Shown piece by piece: positions 16,772 through 26,093 of a DNA stretch of 64,000 nucleotides. The notes under the pieces are model-generated. The model searched no databases, had not been told where the DNA came from, and was given only the letters and a program-made list of their open reading frames with translations. Origin of the DNA: Neisseriaceae bacterium (GTDB lineage Bacteria; Pseudomonadota; Gammaproteobacteria; Burkholderiales; Chromobacteriaceae); the NCBI GenBank assembly GCA_027489245.1, contig JAIYAC010000025.1, positions 62,001 to 126,000 of the forward strand, in the 5' to 3' direction. The stretch's first letter is position 1, and each line of letters starts with the position of its first letter. A program made the position numbers and the translations under genes.

Positions 16772-17743
16772 TCAGGCGGCTTTTTTCGGGAACATCAGCG
16801 AGGCAAGCACCGAGCCGATAATCACCACAAAGACCACGCCCAGCGAGATCGCTACCGGGATGTGCACAAACTTCAGGATCAGCAGCTTCACGCCGATGAA
16901 CGACAGCACGATGGCCAGGCCGTAGCGCAGCAGGTGGAAGCGGTCTGCCACATCTGCCAGCAGGAAGAACATGGCGCGCAAGCCCAGAATGGCGAAGATG
17001 TTGGACGTCAGCACAATGAACGGGTCCATGGTGACGGCAAAGATCGCCGGGATGCTGTCCACGGCAAATACCACGTCTGACAGCTCGACAAACACCAGCA
17101 CCAGGAACATGGGCGTGGCGTAGCGCATGCCGTTTTTCATCACGAAAAACGCTTCGCCGTGGTAGTCGTCAGTCATGCGGATATGTTTGCGCAGGAACTT
17201 CAGCAAGCCGTTGTTGGCCAGGTCTTCTTTTTCCTCTTTTTCCGGCAGCATCATTTTCAGGCCGGTAAACAGCAGGAAAGCACCGAACACGTACAGGATC
17301 CAGCTGAACTCTTTCACCAGTGCCGCGCCCAGGAACACCATCACGGTACGCAGGATGATGGCACCGAATACACCGTACAGCAGCACGCGGCGCTGGTACT
17401 CTGCCGGCACCTTGAAGAAGGCAAAAATCATCAGGAACACAAAGATGTTGTCTACCGCCAGCGATTTTTCAATCACGTAGCCGGTAAAGAATTCCAGTGC
17501 TTTCTGTTTGGCAACCACCTCGCCGTAGGCGGGGTCGTTGGCCAGGGTCCACCACAGCCAGCCGCCAAAGGCGCAGGCTACGGCTACCCACACAGCCGAC
17601 CAGCCGGCTGCTTCCTTGATGGACACCTTGTGCGAGCCGCTTTGCTTGAGCGCCACCATGTCGATGACGATCATGATCAGTACGGCCACGAAGAACACCG
17701 TATAGAAGAAAGGCGATCCGATAGAGGGGAGGGCCTGTTCCAT
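16772..17743 (-). CDS. TerC family integral membrane protein
   Basis: A 323-residue membrane protein with about nine hydrophobic segments of the TerC/Alx family. The paired acidic motifs EKSLAVDNIFVF and FVELSDVVFAVDSIPA are the family's proposed metal-binding sites. TerC/Alx proteins are implicated in manganese export and metal loading of secreted proteins. AAGGAG lies before the ATG, slightly further than usual. I looked for the manganese riboswitch (yybP-ykoY) that often precedes such genes and did not see its conserved core. The gene is divergent from the SDR at 17889. Confidence 0.9.
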   Translation of the reverse strand: MEQALPSIGSPFFYTVFFVAVLIMIVIDMVALKQSGSHKVSIKEAAGWSAVWVAVACAFGGWLWWTLANDPAYGEVVAKQKALEFFTGYVIEKSLAVDNIFVFLMIFAFFKVPAEYQRRVLLYGVFGAIILRTVMVFLGAALVKEFSWILYVFGAFLLFTGLKMMLPEKEEKEDLANNGLLKFLRKHIRMTDDYHGEAFFVMKNGMRYATPMFLVLVFVELSDVVFAVDSIPAIFAVTMDPFIVLTSNIFAILGLRAMFFLLADVADRFHLLRYGLAIVLSFIGVKLLILKFVHIPVAISLGVVFVVIIGSVLASLMFPKKAA

Positions 17744-17888
17744 TATGTTGAATACTCCTTGAGTGAAGGCTGTGGTGAGGTTTTGTTATTATCTGCCGGT
17801 TTTGTTAGTAAACGTACCGCCCGGCGCGATGTACATATTGTTACATATGCGCCAGTTTGACAGGCATGTCTTTTAACTGGTTCAACCG

Positions 17889-18722
17889 ATGACACAAAAA
17901 AACATCCTGATTACCGGCTGCTCCAGCGGCATAGGCCTGGACGTAGCGCGTGGCCTGCAGCAGCAGGGCTGGCGCGTGTTTGCCACCGCTCGCCGCGCCG
18001 AAGACGTGGCCAGCTTGCGGGCACAGGGTTTTGCCGATGCCCTGCAGCTTAATGTAGATGATAGCCAAAGCATACGCACGGCACTGGCCGAAGTGTTGCA
18101 GCGTAGTGGCGGCACGCTGCACGCCCTGTTCAACAATGCCGGCTACGGCCAGCCCGGTGCCGTAGAAGACATCAGCCGGCAGGCCATGCGCGAGCAGTTT
18201 GAAACCAATCTGTTTGGTGCCTGGGAGCTGATGAACGCCGTGCTGCCGGTAATGCGCAGTCAGGGTCATGGCCGCATCCTGTTCAATAGCTCGGTGCTGG
18301 GCTTTGCCGCCATGAAATACCGTGGTGCCTACAATGCCAGCAAATACGCCATGGAAGGCCTGTGCGATACCCTGCGGCTGGAGCTGGCTGGCAGCGGCAT
18401 TTTTGTCAGCCTGATCGAGCCGGGCCCGATCGAAAGCCGCTTCCGCCCCAACGCGCTGCAGAAATTCCTGCAAAACGTGGATATACAGGGCAGTGTGCAT
18501 CGCGACAGCTATGAAAAGCAGCTGCAGCGCCTGAAGAAAGAAGGCCACGCCGCGCCGTTTACGCTGCCAGGCACGGCAGTGCTGGCCAAGGTGGAGCAGG
18601 CCTTGGCCGCAGCACGGCCGGCAGCGCGCTACCGTGTTACCACCCCCACTCATGTGTTCTGGTATCTCAAGCGCCTGCTGCCCACGCGCTGGCTGGACTG
18701 GGTGCTGAACAAGGCGGCGTAA
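17889..18722 (+). CDS. SDR family oxidoreductase
   Basis: A 277-residue classical short-chain dehydrogenase. The cofactor motif is TGCSSGIG (residues 9-16), the NNAG motif is in ALFNNAGYGQPG, the serine is in LFNSSVLGF, and the catalytic Tyr-Lys pair is in YNASK. ATARR after the second strand suggests NADP preference. The C-terminal tail past the fold has conserved hydrophobic residues seen in SDRs close to fatty-acid or steroid reductases. The substrate is unknown. It is a single gene with a strong terminator after it and no obvious ribosome site in front. Confidence 0.88.
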   Translation: MTQKNILITGCSSGIGLDVARGLQQQGWRVFATARRAEDVASLRAQGFADALQLNVDDSQSIRTALAEVLQRSGGTLHALFNNAGYGQPGAVEDISRQAMREQFETNLFGAWELMNAVLPVMRSQGHGRILFNSSVLGFAAMKYRGAYNASKYAMEGLCDTLRLELAGSGIFVSLIEPGPIESRFRPNALQKFLQNVDIQGSVHRDSYEKQLQRLKKEGHAAPFTLPGTAVLAKVEQALAAARPAARYRVTTPTHVFWYLKRLLPTRWLDWVLNKAA

Positions 18723-18772
18723 CCGGCTGCCTGGCATAAACACAGCCCTGGCTATGCCGGCGTGGGCGCCAA

Positions 18773-18811
18773 AAGAAAACCCCCGCTTGTCAGGCAAGCG
18801 GGGGTTTTCTT
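18773..18811. terminator. Strong bidirectional terminator
   Basis: A 17-bp stem with left arm AAGAAAACCCCCGCTTG and a 5-base loop lies between the converging SDR and GGDEF genes. The A/T flanks suit both directions. Confidence 0.9.
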
Positions 18812-18823
18812 GTTAGCCATCAG

Positions 18824-20047
18824 CTAGCCGATACACACCTGGTTGCGTCCCTGGCTCTTGGCCATGTATAGGCGCTCGTCGGCCAGTTTCAGCAGGGCGC
18901 TGACGTCCGGCAGCCCGGCGGCGACGCCTATGCTCAGCGTAAACTGCAAATCCCCTTGGCTGGTGGGAAACACTGAGTCGGCAACGCTGGTGCGAAACGT
19001 TTCCATGGCGGCGATCATGTCCTGCTCGCTGCGAGCCTGCATCAGAATGACAAACTCCTCGCCGCCAAAGCGGGCAATGTGCTTGCCGGGGAACTGGTCG
19101 CGCAGCAGGTCTGCCACCAGTTTCAGTGCCAGGTCGCCTATATCGTGGCCGAAGCGGTCGTTGATGCGCTTGAAGTGGTCGATATCCACCATGGCCACGC
19201 CAAACGGCAGGGTTTGCTTCAGCACGTTTTCAAAGAAATAGCGGCGGTTGGGCAGGCCGGTCAGCGGGTCTTCGCGGGCGGCGCGCGACAGGGCGCGCAA
19301 GTTTTCCACGAACTCCACGTTGCGTGTCACGCGGCAAAAAAACTCTTCGTGGTTAAACGGCTTGTTCAGGTAGTCATCGGCGCCTGCCTTGATGAAGCGG
19401 GCGGTCATGGCCGGGTCCTGGCTGCCGGAAATGCCGATAATGGCCAGCTCTTCGTGGCTGCGAAAACGGCGGATTTCGCTGACCATGGTCACGCCGTTTT
19501 TGCCGGGCATATCGTGGTCGGACAGCACCAGGCGGATAGTCGGGTCATCGCGCAGCATGCGTAGCGCCGTGTCGGCCTCTGGCGCTTCCAGTACTTCGTA
19601 CAGGTGGCGGCGCAGCAGCTGACGCAGATAGCTGCGTATGGTGACCGAATCATCCACCACCAGTACCCGTATGCCGGGGTTGTGGTGGATGCGGCGTATC
19701 ATCTTGATGGTGTATTCAAACGCAGCAGGCGTGTCTTTGGGTACGTAGTCCACCACGGGCTGCAGCAACACCTTTTCGCGCGTTTCCATATCGCTGCGCG
19801 CCGTCAGCACGATGGTGGGGATCTTCTTGGCCAGCACCAGCGGCAGTGTCTCACCATCGGGGGCATCGGGCAGGCAGTAGTCCAGTACGCAGGCCATGAA
19901 GCCATGCTCGCCCTGGGCCAGGATGGTTTCCACCTCGCGCAGGGTTGTGGCGCAGACCACCGCAAAGCCATCGTTTTCGATGATGCGCTGCATGGTGCGC
20001 AAGACAGAGGTGTTGTCCTCTACCAGTAAAATCTTGTTGCTGGACAT
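18824..20047 (-). CDS. Dual-receiver diguanylate cyclase (REC-REC-GGDEF)
   Basis: A 407-residue signalling protein with two receiver domains and a C-terminal cyclase domain that would make cyclic-di-GMP. The first receiver is about residues 5-120 with acceptor Asp56. The second is about 127-240 with Asp177 in LSDHDMPGKNG. The GGDEF domain starts near DPLTGLPNRRYF, with the active-site motif GGEEF at 328-332. The RxxD inhibitory site normally five residues before GGEEF is absent (the stretch reads FPGKHIA), so product feedback by that route is unlikely. No kinase gene is adjacent. The layout resembles PleD with a degenerate linker, but both acceptor aspartates are intact here. Confidence 0.92.
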   Translation of the reverse strand: MSSNKILLVEDNTSVLRTMQRIIENDGFAVVCATTLREVETILAQGEHGFMACVLDYCLPDAPDGETLPLVLAKKIPTIVLTARSDMETREKVLLQPVVDYVPKDTPAAFEYTIKMIRRIHHNPGIRVLVVDDSVTIRSYLRQLLRRHLYEVLEAPEADTALRMLRDDPTIRLVLSDHDMPGKNGVTMVSEIRRFRSHEELAIIGISGSQDPAMTARFIKAGADDYLNKPFNHEEFFCRVTRNVEFVENLRALSRAAREDPLTGLPNRRYFFENVLKQTLPFGVAMVDIDHFKRINDRFGHDIGDLALKLVADLLRDQFPGKHIARFGGEEFVILMQARSEQDMIAAMETFRTSVADSVFPTSQGDLQFTLSIGVAAGLPDVSALLKLADERLYMAKSQGRNQVCIG

Positions 20048-20254
20048 GGTGTTCGGTGTTGAGCCTGGTTACAGCCGCCAGGTGGCGAGCCATGTAAAAA
20101 ACAGTTTTGCTTAGTCATATATACATGGCTTTTGTGAGGATTGTCGCGGCCAACGTGCTATCTGATAACGCTTCGTGGCAGCAAGCGGGACGCAGTGCAG
20201 CAGATCGGTTTATAATTTCAGCCATTTTTGCCTCACTCAGACCGAATTCACACC

Positions 20255-23077
20255 ATGACCATGGAACTTGCCAAAAGCTACGAGCCGGGCGACATCGAAC
20301 GTCGCTGGTACGATCAATGGGAACAGTCCGGCTACTTCAAGCCGCACATGGATACCACCAAGCCGTCCTTTGCCATCCAGCTGCCGCCGCCTAACGTCAC
20401 CGGCACGCTGCACATGGGCCACGCCTTCAACCAGACCATCATGGATGGCCTCACGCGCTACTACCGCATGAAGGGCGACAACACGGTGTGGATTCCGGGT
20501 ACCGACCACGCCGGTATCGCCACCCAGATCGTGGTAGAGCGCCAGCTGGCCGAGCAAGGCATTAGCCGCTTCGACCTGGGCCGCGACGCCTTTACCGCCA
20601 AGGTATGGGAATGGAAAGAAAAATCCGGTGGCACGATCACCAGCCAGATGCGCCGTGTCGGCTGCTCGGTAGACTGGGGCCGTGAATACTTCACCATGGA
20701 CGACGTCCGCGCCGACGTAGTCACCGAAGTGTTCGTGCGCCTGTTCGAGCAAGGCCTGATCTACCGTGGCAAGCGCCTGTCCAACTGGGACGCCAAGCTG
20801 GGCACCGCCATCTCCGACCTCGAAGTGGTTTCCGAGGAAGAAGACGGCCACATGTGGCACATCAAATACCCGGTAGTGGGTAGCGACGAGTCCATCACCG
20901 TGGCCACCACCCGCCCGGAAACCCTGCTGGGTGACGTCGCCGTCGCCGTGAACCCCACCGACGAGCGCTTTGCCCACCTGGTCGGCCAGCTGGTCGAGCT
21001 GCCGCTTACCGGCCGCCAGATTCCGGTGATTGCTGACGAGTATGTAGATAAAGAATTCGGCACCGGCTTCGTCAAGATCACCCCGGCCCACGACTTCAAC
21101 GACTACGAAGTCGGCAAGCGCCACAGCACCCAGCTCATCAACGTGATGAGCCTGGACGCCACCATCCTGGCAAAAGCACAAGTATTCGGCTTTGACGGCA
21201 GCGCCCAGGGCAGCATCGAGCTGCCAGCCGCCTACGCCGGCCTGTCCACCGCCGACGCGCGCAAAGCCATGCTGAAAGACCTGGACGCCCAGGGCCTGCT
21301 GCTGGACACCAAACCGCACAAACTGATGGTGCCGCGCGGCGACCGTACCGGTACCGTGATCGAGCCGCTGCTTACCGACCAATGGTTCGTGGCCATGAGC
21401 AAAGTGGGCGAGGGCGACGCCACCGGCCAGTCCATCGCACAAAAAGCCATCGACGCTGTTGCCAGCGGCGAAGTGCGCTTCATCCCGGAAAACTGGGTCA
21501 ACACCTACAACCAGTGGATGAACAACATCCAGGACTGGTGCATCAGCCGCCAGCTGTGGTGGGGCCACCAGATCCCGGCCTGGTACGACGAAGACGGCAA
21601 CATCTACGTTGGCCGCACCGAAGCCGAAGCCCAGGCCAAAGCGCCAGGCAAAACCCTGCGCCGCGAACAAGACGTACTGGACACCTGGTTCAGCTCCGCC
21701 CTGGTGCCGTTCTCCACCCTGGGTTGGCCGCAAGACACGCCAGACCTCAACGCCTTCGTGACCAGCAACGTACTGGTTACCGGCTACGAAATCATCTTCT
21801 TCTGGGTTGCCCGGATGATCATGATGACCAAGCACTTCACCGGCAAAGTACCGTTCCGTGACGTTTACATCCACGGCATGGTGCGCGACCACGAAGGCAA
21901 GAAGATGTCCAAGTCGGAAGGCAACGTCATCGACCCGGTCGACCTGATCGACGGCATCGCCCTGGCCCCGCTGGTAGAAAAACGCACCACCGGCCTGCGC
22001 CGCCCCGAAAAAGCCCCGGCCATCGCCAAAGCCACCGAAAAGCTGTTCCCGGACGGCATCCCGGCCTACGGCACCGACGCCCTGCGCTTCACCATGGCCA
22101 GCTACGCCACCCTGGGCCGCTCGGTCAACTTCGACTTCAAGCGCGCCGAAGGCTACCGCAACTTCTGCAACAAGCTGTGGAACGCCACCCGCTTCGTCAT
22201 GATGAACGTGGAAGGCAAAGACTGCGGCCAGGACGAAACCCTGCCGCTGGAATACAGCTTTGTCGACCAGTGGATCATCGGCCGCCTGCAGCAAGCCGAA
22301 GCCGACGTGACCAACGCGCTGGAAACCTACCGCTTCGACCTGGCCGCCCAGATCATCTACGAGTTCATCTGGAACGAGTACTGCGACTGGTACGTGGAGC
22401 TGGCCAAGGTACAGCTGCAAACCGGTAACGAAGCGCAGCAGCGCGCCACCCGCCGCACCATCGTGCGCGTACTGGAAGTGGCCCTGCGCCTCACCCACCC
22501 GCTGATGCCGTTCATCACCGAAGAGCTGTGGCAAACCGTGGCCCCGCTGGCCAACGCCAAGCACACCGACAGCATCATGCTGGCGCAGTGGCCAGTGGCC
22601 GTACCCGAGAAGATCAATGCCGCGGCCAACGCGCGCATGGACGCCTTCAAGGACATGGTGAACGCCGTGCGTAACCTGCGCGGCGAAATGGGTATCGGCC
22701 CGGCTGTAAAAGCGCCGCTGTTCATCGAAACCGCCGACGCCAGCATCGCCGACTTTGTGCCGTACCTGAAGCTGCTGGCCCGCCTGACCGAAGGCAGCAT
22801 CGTGGCCGCCCTGCCAGCCGACGACGCACCGGTGGCCATGTCGGGCAACGCCCGCCTGATGCTGAAGGTGGAAGTGGACAAAGCCGCCGAAACCGCCCGC
22901 CTGACCAAAGAGCAGGGCAAGGTAGAAGCGGAGCTGGCCAAGCTGACAGCGAAACTGGAGAAGCCAGGCTACATCGATAAAGCCCCGGCGCATCTGGTAG
23001 AGCGTGATAAGGCGCAGCTGGCTGAGCTGAATGACAAGCTGGAGAAGGTGAAGGCGCAGCTTGTGAAGTTGGCTTAA
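20255..23077 (+). CDS. valS: Valyl-tRNA synthetase
   Basis: A 940-residue class I synthetase that charges tRNA-Val. The HIGH motif is HMGH (residues 53-56) in [14 protein letters not shown] and the KMSKS motif is KMSKS at residues 550-554. The end is the usual ValS coiled coil ([15 protein letters not shown]). Length is normal. The start at 20255 ([13 protein letters not shown]) is supported by family alignment; the ribosome site is weak. A TATAAT at 20211-20216 may be its -10 element. Two GTTGGCCGCA motif copies lie in the gene (21608, 21722). A 950-residue open frame on the opposite strand is a bias artefact. Confidence 0.97.
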   Translation: MTMELAKSYEPGDIERRWYDQWEQSGYFKPHMDTTKPSFAIQLPPPNVTGTLHMGHAFNQTIMDGLTRYYRMKGDNTVWIPGTDHAGIATQIVVERQLAEQGISRFDLGRDAFTAKVWEWKEKSGGTITSQMRRVGCSVDWGREYFTMDDVRADVVTEVFVRLFEQGLIYRGKRLSNWDAKLGTAISDLEVVSEEEDGHMWHIKYPVVGSDESITVATTRPETLLGDVAVAVNPTDERFAHLVGQLVELPLTGRQIPVIADEYVDKEFGTGFVKITPAHDFNDYEVGKRHSTQLINVMSLDATILAKAQVFGFDGSAQGSIELPAAYAGLSTADARKAMLKDLDAQGLLLDTKPHKLMVPRGDRTGTVIEPLLTDQWFVAMSKVGEGDATGQSIAQKAIDAVASGEVRFIPENWVNTYNQWMNNIQDWCISRQLWWGHQIPAWYDEDGNIYVGRTEAEAQAKAPGKTLRREQDVLDTWFSSALVPFSTLGWPQDTPDLNAFVTSNVLVTGYEIIFFWVARMIMMTKHFTGKVPFRDVYIHGMVRDHEGKKMSKSEGNVIDPVDLIDGIALAPLVEKRTTGLRRPEKAPAIAKATEKLFPDGIPAYGTDALRFTMASYATLGRSVNFDFKRAEGYRNFCNKLWNATRFVMMNVEGKDCGQDETLPLEYSFVDQWIIGRLQQAEADVTNALETYRFDLAAQIIYEFIWNEYCDWYVELAKVQLQTGNEAQQRATRRTIVRVLEVALRLTHPLMPFITEELWQTVAPLANAKHTDSIMLAQWPVAVPEKINAAANARMDAFKDMVNAVRNLRGEMGIGPAVKAPLFIETADASIADFVPYLKLLARLTEGSIVAALPADDAPVAMSGNARLMLKVEVDKAAETARLTKEQGKVEAELAKLTAKLEKPGYIDKAPAHLVERDKAQLAELNDKLEKVKAQLVKLA

Positions 23078-23084
23078 TTTTAGG

Positions 23085-23113
23085 AACACCCTCCTGAGGA
23101 GGGTGTTTTTTTA
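23085..23113 (+). terminator. valS terminator
   Basis: AACACCCTCC pairs with GGAGGGTGTT around TGA, followed by TTTTTTT. It separates valS from the AT-rich pair, which must have its own promoter or depend on read-through. Confidence 0.93.
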
Positions 23114-23142
23114 TCCATTAAAAATGACAAAGGAGATTTCAA

Positions 23143-23982
23143 TTGAGTGAAAATAAGTCAATGGAAAGACTTGTCCGCGAATTGCTGCCTGGTCATCTTG
23201 GAGTTTATGCGCAATATGAGTCTGGTAGACTAAATGTAACTGATTTTTTATCTTCTTATCTTAAGGCTATTGCTGCATTTGAACGGGCTAACAAATTATT
23301 TTTGACCAGAATTAGTCCTGGTGCTTCTGCATTCAAATATAAGTTATATGAATTCGAAAAGGGTTCACTTTTTGGTAAGGTTTTCCCATCAAAAAAAGGT
23401 GACGAGGTGGCAGCCTCTCAGAAGTCGTCATTCTCGCTTTTTAATGTTTTTGAAGGAGAGAAGTTGCCTTCTGTAAATAAGTTGGATAAAGTGGCTGTTG
23501 ATTTGAATGAAAATTTGAAAGATTTTGGATTGCCTGATTGTAATATTGTTACGCCGGAGACTTTGTTGCTTGATGCATTGCAGGTTTCAAAGGTTTTAAA
23601 AGGGATTTCTTTGGATCAGAGTGTGTTCATTGCAGCCAATGATGATTGTGCTGAGGTGGCAGGAATCGCTAGAGTGAATGATTATTATGTTGAGGATGTG
23701 CTTTCATTTGTGGAAAGCATGGAGGTTAGAAATGGGCAGTTGCTTGAAGTGAAGAAGCCTGAGTATATTGATAAGTCTGCTTGGTCATTTGTTTATAATG
23801 GAAAAGTTATTGTGGCTAAAATTATTGATGAGGAGTGGCTTGAGAATTTTCAAAGGGGTAGTATAAGTGTTCCTCCGGGTACGAAACTATTGGTTGATCT
23901 TGTTGTATCTAAGGTTAGGAGTACGGTTGGCAAGAGTTTGAAAGAAAAGTTTGCTGTGCAGAGGATTGGAGGTAAGATTTGA
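23143..23982 (+). CDS. Uncharacterised AT-rich accessory protein, first gene of a two-gene module
   Basis: A 279-residue soluble protein I do not recognise. AAAGGAG at 23129-23135 and a TTG start at 23143 define the beginning; the nearby ATG at 23124 runs into a stop. Base and codon use are far more AT-rich than in any neighbour (TTT, AAT, ATT, TTG common), so it was probably acquired. The N-terminal third is helical and polar. The last 60 or so residues (GKVIVAKIIDEEWLENFQRG to GTKLLVDLVVSK) look like a small beta-rich domain of the kind seen at the end of many uncharacterised accessory-locus proteins; that is an impression, not an assignment. Its stop overlaps the start of the membrane-protein gene by three bases. 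Confidence 0.7.
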   Translation: MSENKSMERLVRELLPGHLGVYAQYESGRLNVTDFLSSYLKAIAAFERANKLFLTRISPGASAFKYKLYEFEKGSLFGKVFPSKKGDEVAASQKSSFSLFNVFEGEKLPSVNKLDKVAVDLNENLKDFGLPDCNIVTPETLLLDALQVSKVLKGISLDQSVFIAANDDCAEVAGIARVNDYYVEDVLSFVESMEVRNGQLLEVKKPEYIDKSAWSFVYNGKVIVAKIIDEEWLENFQRGSISVPPGTKLLVDLVVSKVRSTVGKSLKEKFAVQRIGGKI

Positions 23983-24398
23983 TTAAATTTAATTTTAGCA
24001 AGGCGGCTTTGATTGATTTTATTTTCATAATGCTTCCTTTTTTAATTTTCCTTATAGTTAATTCTGTGTCTGGAAGTGGGGCTCTAGTCAAAACTTTCTA
24101 CTCTTCGGAGGTTGGTTTTGCGGCTAGTATTTTGTATGGGCAGTTGGTTGCGAAATTTGTTATAGAGGTTGCTGATTCAAAAGGAGTTGTTTCTGCAGAT
24201 CTTGCTGGGTTAGTTGTTACAATCTTGGTTGCACTTTTGCTAATTGCATCAATAGTCCTTGCGATTGTTTTGATTTATAAACCGCTTTCTGATTGGGTGT
24301 ATTGGTTTCAGATATTCTTGTTTATTGTGGCAATTTATTTGCATTTTGACTTTTATGAAAAGCTTGAGGCTTTTAAATCAAGAGATTCGAATGATTAG
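23979..24398 (+). CDS. Small multi-pass membrane protein, second gene of the AT-rich module
   Basis: A 139-residue protein with three clear hydrophobic segments (about residues 9-30, 75-99 and 107-126) and a weaker fourth near 44-65. It ends in a charged tail (KLEAFKSRDSND). The TTG start overlaps the upstream stop (TTGA), and GGAGG is 5-6 bases before it, so the two proteins are made together. AT-rich like its partner and unlike all other genes here. No family recognised. A soluble protein plus a small membrane protein in a two-gene insert is a layout also used by defence and toxin-immunity modules, but nothing in the sequence proves such a role. Confidence 0.7.
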   Translation: MIKFNFSKAALIDFIFIMLPFLIFLIVNSVSGSGALVKTFYSSEVGFAASILYGQLVAKFVIEVADSKGVVSADLAGLVVTILVALLLIASIVLAIVLIYKPLSDWVYWFQIFLFIVAIYLHFDFYEKLEAFKSRDSND

Positions 24399-24442
24399 CG
24401 TATAGAGTGGACTGGATACAATGAAACCCATCGTTCACCACG

Positions 24443-24752
24443 TCCCGCAAGGTTGGCCGCAAACGTTTACGGTATTGCGGCCAACCTTTTGTTTTGTGTA
24501 CCGCTGCGCGGCGTGATGATCTGCCGCTTTCCGCGCGGCGGCGGGGTACTTTCTTTTGCGTCGCCAAAAGAAAGTACCCAAAGAAAAGGCGACCCGTGGC
24601 TGCTCGAAACCCCGTGCCAAACGGCCCGCCCCAGGCGCCGCCGAACTCGCCCCTTGCTAACGGCGCGGGGCTCAAACAAATCGGCGTCTTAAAACCTGGG
24701 GCAAACCGTTTGACCCGGCTCGCGCCAACGGGGTATGGCGGCGTCGGTACGG
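24443..24752 (+). repeat. Long intergenic repeat, copy A
   Basis: About 310 bases with no credible gene. In order: an inverted pair of the AAGGTTGGCCGCA motif (24449-24461 and 24476-24488), a GC-rich stretch, a hairpin with a perfect 15-bp stem and CGTCGC loop (24544-24579, stem starting GGGTACTTTCTTTTG), and a conserved tail ending near GACCCGGCTCGCGCCAACGG. Copies B (24900) and C (25577) repeat the same order. Several frames stay open through it, but the encoded peptides (RGTFFCVAKRKYPKK type) are the well-known spurious products of this repeat. Confidence 0.85.
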
Positions 24753-24809
24753 TTCTATTGATTGACTGGTTTGTGTGCTATGGGCCTCTAATGCTTTTTG
24801 TGGCCTTAA

Positions 24810-24849
24810 AAGGTTGGCCGCAAATATTTGCGTTACTGCGGCCAACCTT
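24810..24849. terminator. Inverted motif pair between repeat copies A and B
   Basis: AAGGTTGGCCGCA (24810-24822) and TGCGGCCAACCTT (24837-24849) form a 13-bp stem with a 14-base loop. It is terminator-like in shape, without a long T-run. Confidence 0.6.
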
Positions 24850-24856
24850 GTGCAGC

Positions 24857-24900
24857 CCGTAGGTTGGGCTGAATGAAATGAAGCCCAACATTTACCGCGC
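24857..24900 (+). repeat. Short AAGCCCAAC-type repeat
   Basis: GTAGGTTGGGCTGAATGAAA followed by TGAAGCCCAAC, a small hairpin sequence placed just before copy B. A close variant stands at 25223-25266, and degenerate forms precede copies A and D. It resembles a widespread bacterial intergenic repeat. Confidence 0.65.
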
Positions 24901-25216
24901 CTCACAGAGTTGGCGGCATGCCGTCACGGTATGGCGGCCAACCTTTTTGTTTTGTGGTGCCGCTGCGGGGCGTATTGGCATGCCGCTTTCCGCGCGGCGG
25001 CGGGGTACTTTCTTTTGCGTCGCCAAAAGAAAGTACCCAAAGAAAAGGCGACCCGGGGCTGCTCGAAACCCCGTGCCAAACGGCCCGCCCCAGGCGTCGC
25101 CGAACTCGCCCCTTGCTAACGGCGTGGGGCTCAAACAAATCGGCGTCTTAAAACCTGGGGCAAACCGTTTGACCCGGCTCGCGCCAACGGGATGGGGCGG
25201 CGCCGGTGCGGTGGTG
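24900..25216 (+). repeat. Long intergenic repeat, copy B
   Basis: Nearly identical to copy A over about 300 bases. The first motif arm is degenerate (AGTTGGCGGCA) and the second is intact (24934-24945). The 15-bp hairpin is at 25003-25038, exactly the same sequence as in A. Confidence 0.85.
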
Positions 25217-25272
25217 TCTTAACGTAGGGTGGGCTGAATGAAATGAAGCTCAACGTTCACCGCGCCCTGTGC

Positions 25273-25309
25273 GGTTGGCCGCAAACATTTACGTTATGCG
25301 GCCAATCTT
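25273..25309. repeat. Inverted motif pair (one arm with a mismatch)
   Basis: GGTTGGCCGCA (25273-25283) and TGCGGCCAATCTT (25297-25309). The right arm has one change from the consensus. It lies in the gene-free stretch between copies B and C. Confidence 0.6.
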
Positions 25310-25360
25310 GTGCCGCAACCCATGCCCCCTTGGGGAGCGCCGGTAAAAAGTCTGCCGCAA

Positions 25361-25434
25361 GGTTTTAAGCGGCCGATTTGTTTGAGCCCGGAGCCGTTAG
25401 CGTAGGGCGAGTTCGGCAGCGCCTTGCGGCGGGC
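25361..25434 (-). repeat. Inverted partial copy of the long repeat
   Basis: Read on the minus strand, this segment matches the tail of copies A-C (GCCGAACTCGCCC ... GGGCTCAAACAAATCGG ... TTAAAACC) with a few changes. It shows the element can also sit in the opposite orientation. Confidence 0.75.
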
Positions 25435-25576
25435 TTTTTACCGGGGTTTCGCGGACCGCGGGGGCGAGGGGGGATGAAAGGGGGCGGCGACCCGCCCCCT
25501 TCCTGCCTGCCGGGCGGAACCGGCTGTAACTATCATCCGCGCAGCGGATTCAAAGCCTGTTATGTGATCGCACGAC

Positions 25577-25915
25577 AAAATGAAAGGTTGGCTGCATGCT
25601 GTCATGGTATTGCGGCCAACCTTTTGTTTTGTGTGCCGCTGCGCGGCGTGATTGTCTGCTGCTTTCCGCGCGGCGGCGGGGTACTTTCTTTTGCGTCGCC
25701 AAAAGAAAGTACCCAAAGAAAAGGCGACCCGGGGCTGCTCGAAACCCTGTGCCAAACGGCCCGCCCCAGGCGCCGCCGAACTCGTCCCTCGCTAACGGCT
25801 CGGGACTCAAACAAATCGGCGTCTTGCGCGTGCGAATCTTCGATTCGCTCAGCACAACCCTGGGGCAAACCGTTTGGCCCGGCTCGCGCCAACGGGGCAG
25901 GGTGGCGTCGCTGCA
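25577..25915 (+). repeat. Long intergenic repeat, copy C
   Basis: Same order as A and B: motif pair (25584-25596 with one change, 25611-25623 perfect), hairpin 25679-25714, and conserved tail. About 30 bases, including the small hairpin GCGAATCTTCGATTCGC, are inserted where A and B have only AAA. Confidence 0.85.
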
Positions 25916-25916
25916 G

Positions 25917-26010
25917 CCCAACGTTTACCGCGCCCCGCAAGGTTGGCCGCATGCCGTCACGGTGTTGCGGCCAACCTTTTTTTGTTTTGTGGTGTCGCTG
26001 CGCGGCATGC
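25917..26010 (+). repeat. Long intergenic repeat, truncated copy D
   Basis: It begins like the others with GCCCAACGTTTACCGCGCCC, a perfect motif pair (25939-25951, 25966-25978) and TTTTGTTTTGTGGTGTCGCTGCGCGGC. It then diverges before the 15-bp hairpin and leads into the leader of the binding-protein gene at 26094. Confidence 0.75.
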
Positions 26011-26093
26011 TTTTTTGCTGCTTTCATCCCGCTGGCGTGATGATCTATGCGAAATTTCGATATGATGCTGCTGGATGACATTCGGGATACGCC

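Noticed and set aside
17744-17888. Possible manganese riboswitch or pH element in front of terC
   Set aside because: The conserved yybP-ykoY core bases were not found; only an ordinary ribosome site and a weak AT palindrome (TGTACATATTGTTACA near 17831) are present.
20237-23089. A 950-codon open frame on the minus strand opposite valS
   Set aside because: It mirrors valS exactly, has no recognisable domain and is explained by strong third-position GC bias. The same applies to the 615-codon frame opposite the acyl-CoA synthetase (1242-3089).
24453-26081. Open frames of 60-160 codons inside the repeat cluster, on both strands
   Set aside because: The peptides repeat between copies in the same way as the DNA, several overlap on opposite strands, and none has a ribosome site. 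They are a known class of spurious predictions from this repeat.
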